From the NCBI GenBank assembly GCA_022764165.1, contig JALERM010000034.1:1-64000 (forward strand): a DNA stretch of 64,000 nt, in the 5' to 3' direction. Origin of the DNA: Eubacterium sp. (GTDB lineage Bacteria > Bacillota > Clostridia > Lachnospirales > Lachnospiraceae). Both the position numbers and the translations under genes were made by a program. Shown one piece after another: positions 62,482 through 64,000 of the stretch (positions are counted from its first letter, which is position 1; every line of letters begins with the position of its first letter). Under the pieces are notes generated by a model that was not told where the DNA came from, made no database searches, and worked only from the letters and a program-made list of their open reading frames with translations.

Positions 62482-64000
62482 TTAACATCCTATCAAAACT
62501 GTTTTTCCCTGAAATGCAAATCCATAGCTTCGGATCTTATTTTTCTCAATTCCTCTTGCAATCAGCTGTGCCGCATATTGTTTTTCTTCGATCTGACGGA
62601 GAGCTGCCTGCACAGTATCTTCCATACTTTCCTCTCGCCTTTTATTTCTCACCTTAAATTCCAGAATGATCGCATCATCTGTGGCCGGATTCTTTGGTTC
62701 TAAGATAACATCATATCTTCCAAATCCACTTTCCCTATTGGAAGTAATAAAATACCTGTTCTGCAAATCAACCAGAAGACCCAGGACAAATCCATGATAA
62801 AATCTTTCAGGATCATCTCCCAAAGGACTGCTTCCCGTATCAAAGTAACTGAACATCCTTAGTGCCACACGGTTCATATATTCGTTCATAGCATCCAGAT
62901 CATCCTGCAGCATCGCATAAATGAAATCATTATAATCTGTTTCCACGCATTTAAACCAGCTGCGCACCATACTTTTGAACATCCGCTCCACTTCATAGTT
63001 GGTCAGCGTCAGTTCATAATTGGGTTCTTCCCCATTTTCCAGTAATTCCTCTCTTTCATAACTGAGAACTTTCAGATAGCCACTTGCCAGAAGCAGACTC
63101 CATATAGCTGATTCATTGTGATCCAACTGATTGTACACAATCTGTTCATCCACAGGGGTCTGTATCACTCCTCCCCGCAGCAATACTTCAAACTTTTCCT
63201 TGATTCTTCTATTACCTTCCCGCAGAAGTTTTCCCACCAGACTGTTGGAACTGGTGTTAGCCCAATAAGTCCTGAAGGTTCTTTTGTCCAGCAAATTCAG
63301 AATGGACCATGGATTATAGATATCTTTGTACTTTCCAAAAGTAAAACCATCATACCAATATTTCACCTGTTCCTTTTCTGATGAAAGACCACATTCGTCC
63401 AATGCTGCAAATACTTCTTCCTCCGTAAATCCAAAAGAAGTGGCATATTTGTCTGAAGTTGTAGTTACTACCTCAAGATTATTCAAATCAGAAAAGATGG
63501 ATTCCTTACTGACTCTTGTGATTCCTGTCATGATTCCCCGCTCCAGCCATGGATTGGTTTTGAACGCTGCATTAAACATGCTCCGGGTAAATCCAACCAT
63601 CTCATCCCAAAATCCGTCCACATAGGCTTCCTGCATAGGAGTATCATACTCATCTAATAAAATAATCACCTTTTTCCCATAATATCGATAAAGATAATCT
63701 GATAGCTGATATAAAGCCAAAGTTGCATCACTGTCACGCATTTCCACGGATAATATCCGATCAAAAAACGCTCTGTCCGCATCTGCCAAAATTTCACTTT
63801 CCTTCAAAAAAGAATATTTAACATATAAATTCGTCAACAACTGACATATTTTTTCTCTTGTAGTTTTGTAATCTTTCTCTTTTACATTGGCAAAGGAAAG
63901 ACTGATCACCGGATATGTTCCCTGCAATTCCCTGTACTTTTCATAATTCCAAATAGAAAGCCCTTCAAAAAGATCCCCCCGGTTAGAATAATCCACAGAG
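62482..64000 (-). CDS. AAA-ATPase-like/PD-(D/E)XK superfamily protein, 5' partial
   Basis: At least 504 residues; the start is beyond the right edge. The visible part begins inside an AAA-ATPase-like domain (YPVISLSFANVKEKDYKTTR) with a Walker B-like VIILLDEYDTPM and a MTGITRVSKESIFSDLNNLEV sensor region, so the Walker A end is outside. The C-terminal PD-(D/E)XK nuclease domain has FGRYDVILEPK, AIILEFKVR and QIEEKQYAAQL. Such proteins are common, often many-copy, in Firmicutes and Bacteroidetes; their function is not settled, though they resemble mobile or defence-related ATPases. It converges on the acpP operon. Confidence 0.8.
   Translation of the reverse strand, partial: SVDYSNRGDLFEGLSIWNYEKYRELQGTYPVISLSFANVKEKDYKTTREKICQLLTNLYVKYSFLKESEILADADRAFFDRILSVEMRDSDATLALYQLSDYLYRYYGKKVIILLDEYDTPMQEAYVDGFWDEMVGFTRSMFNAAFKTNPWLERGIMTGITRVSKESIFSDLNNLEVVTTTSDKYATSFGFTEEEVFAALDECGLSSEKEQVKYWYDGFTFGKYKDIYNPWSILNLLDKRTFRTYWANTSSNSLVGKLLREGNRRIKEKFEVLLRGGVIQTPVDEQIVYNQLDHNESAIWSLLLASGYLKVLSYEREELLENGEEPNYELTLTNYEVERMFKSMVRSWFKCVETDYNDFIYAMLQDDLDAMNEYMNRVALRMFSYFDTGSSPLGDDPERFYHGFVLGLLVDLQNRYFITSNRESGFGRYDVILEPKNPATDDAIILEFKVRNKRREESMEDTVQAALRQIEEKQYAAQLIARGIEKNKIRSYGFAFQGKTVLIGC

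Overview
The window looks like chromosome of a low-GC anaerobic gut Firmicute of the Lachnospiraceae, most like Blautia or a close relative. This is inferred from gene content, not from a search: reverse rubrerythrin beside classical rubrerythrin, a fused AccD-AccA carboxyltransferase, a FabK-type enoyl reductase, SpoIID/SpoIIQ sporulation genes, a DUF1667 plus two-flavoprotein glycerol-3-phosphate dehydrogenase set, and AGGAGG ribosome binding sites throughout. No rRNA, tRNA or CRISPR array was seen.

Layout. 1-2.7 kb is a decayed accessory patch: a frameshifted WYL regulator, a UPF0158 gene, and DUF3990-like and helicase fragments. 2.4-6 kb is an oxidative-stress island: perR and reverse rubrerythrin with matching promoters and operators, enclosed by a 181-bp inverted repeat, then rubrerythrin, a CobO-like adenosyltransferase and a small (p)ppGpp synthetase. 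6-22 kb is mostly housekeeping: DUF1002 protein, rsmA, a TPR-AAA gene cut by an in-frame stop inside 45-bp tandem repeats, murA, a shikimate-kinase-like gene, dinB, a lone HipA-like kinase, gdhA, a flavin reductase, a CBS-type pyrophosphatase, an S1 protein and trhA. 22-30 kb holds a small membrane/PH gene, a GIY-YIG gene, and the run moxR, DUF58, transglutaminase, spoIID, spoIIQ. 30-37.5 kb has a permuted GH3 glycosidase, a ZIP transporter, KtrAB and a two-gene ABC exporter.

38-47.4 kb is the most accessory-looking part. A large FtsX-type ABC permease lies at one end, and its likely ATPase, response regulator and histidine kinase lie divergently at the other. Between them are small secreted, lipoprotein and membrane genes of unknown function, several truncated or frameshifted. 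It resembles a Bce-type peptide-sensing/resistance locus whose transporter halves are separated by about 4 kb of putative effector or target genes. It is the best candidate here for an undescribed system.

47.4-62.5 kb is metabolic: glycerate kinase, a hydroxyacid dehydrogenase, the glycerol-3-phosphate dehydrogenase-like set, then a complete fatty-acid operon read leftward (acpP, fabK, fabD, fabG, fabF, accB, fabZ, accC, accDA, second FabK-like protein). That operon has a consensus promoter, a FabT-like box and a terminator hairpin built around the acpP stop codon. The window ends inside an AAA-ATPase/PD-(D/E)XK gene.
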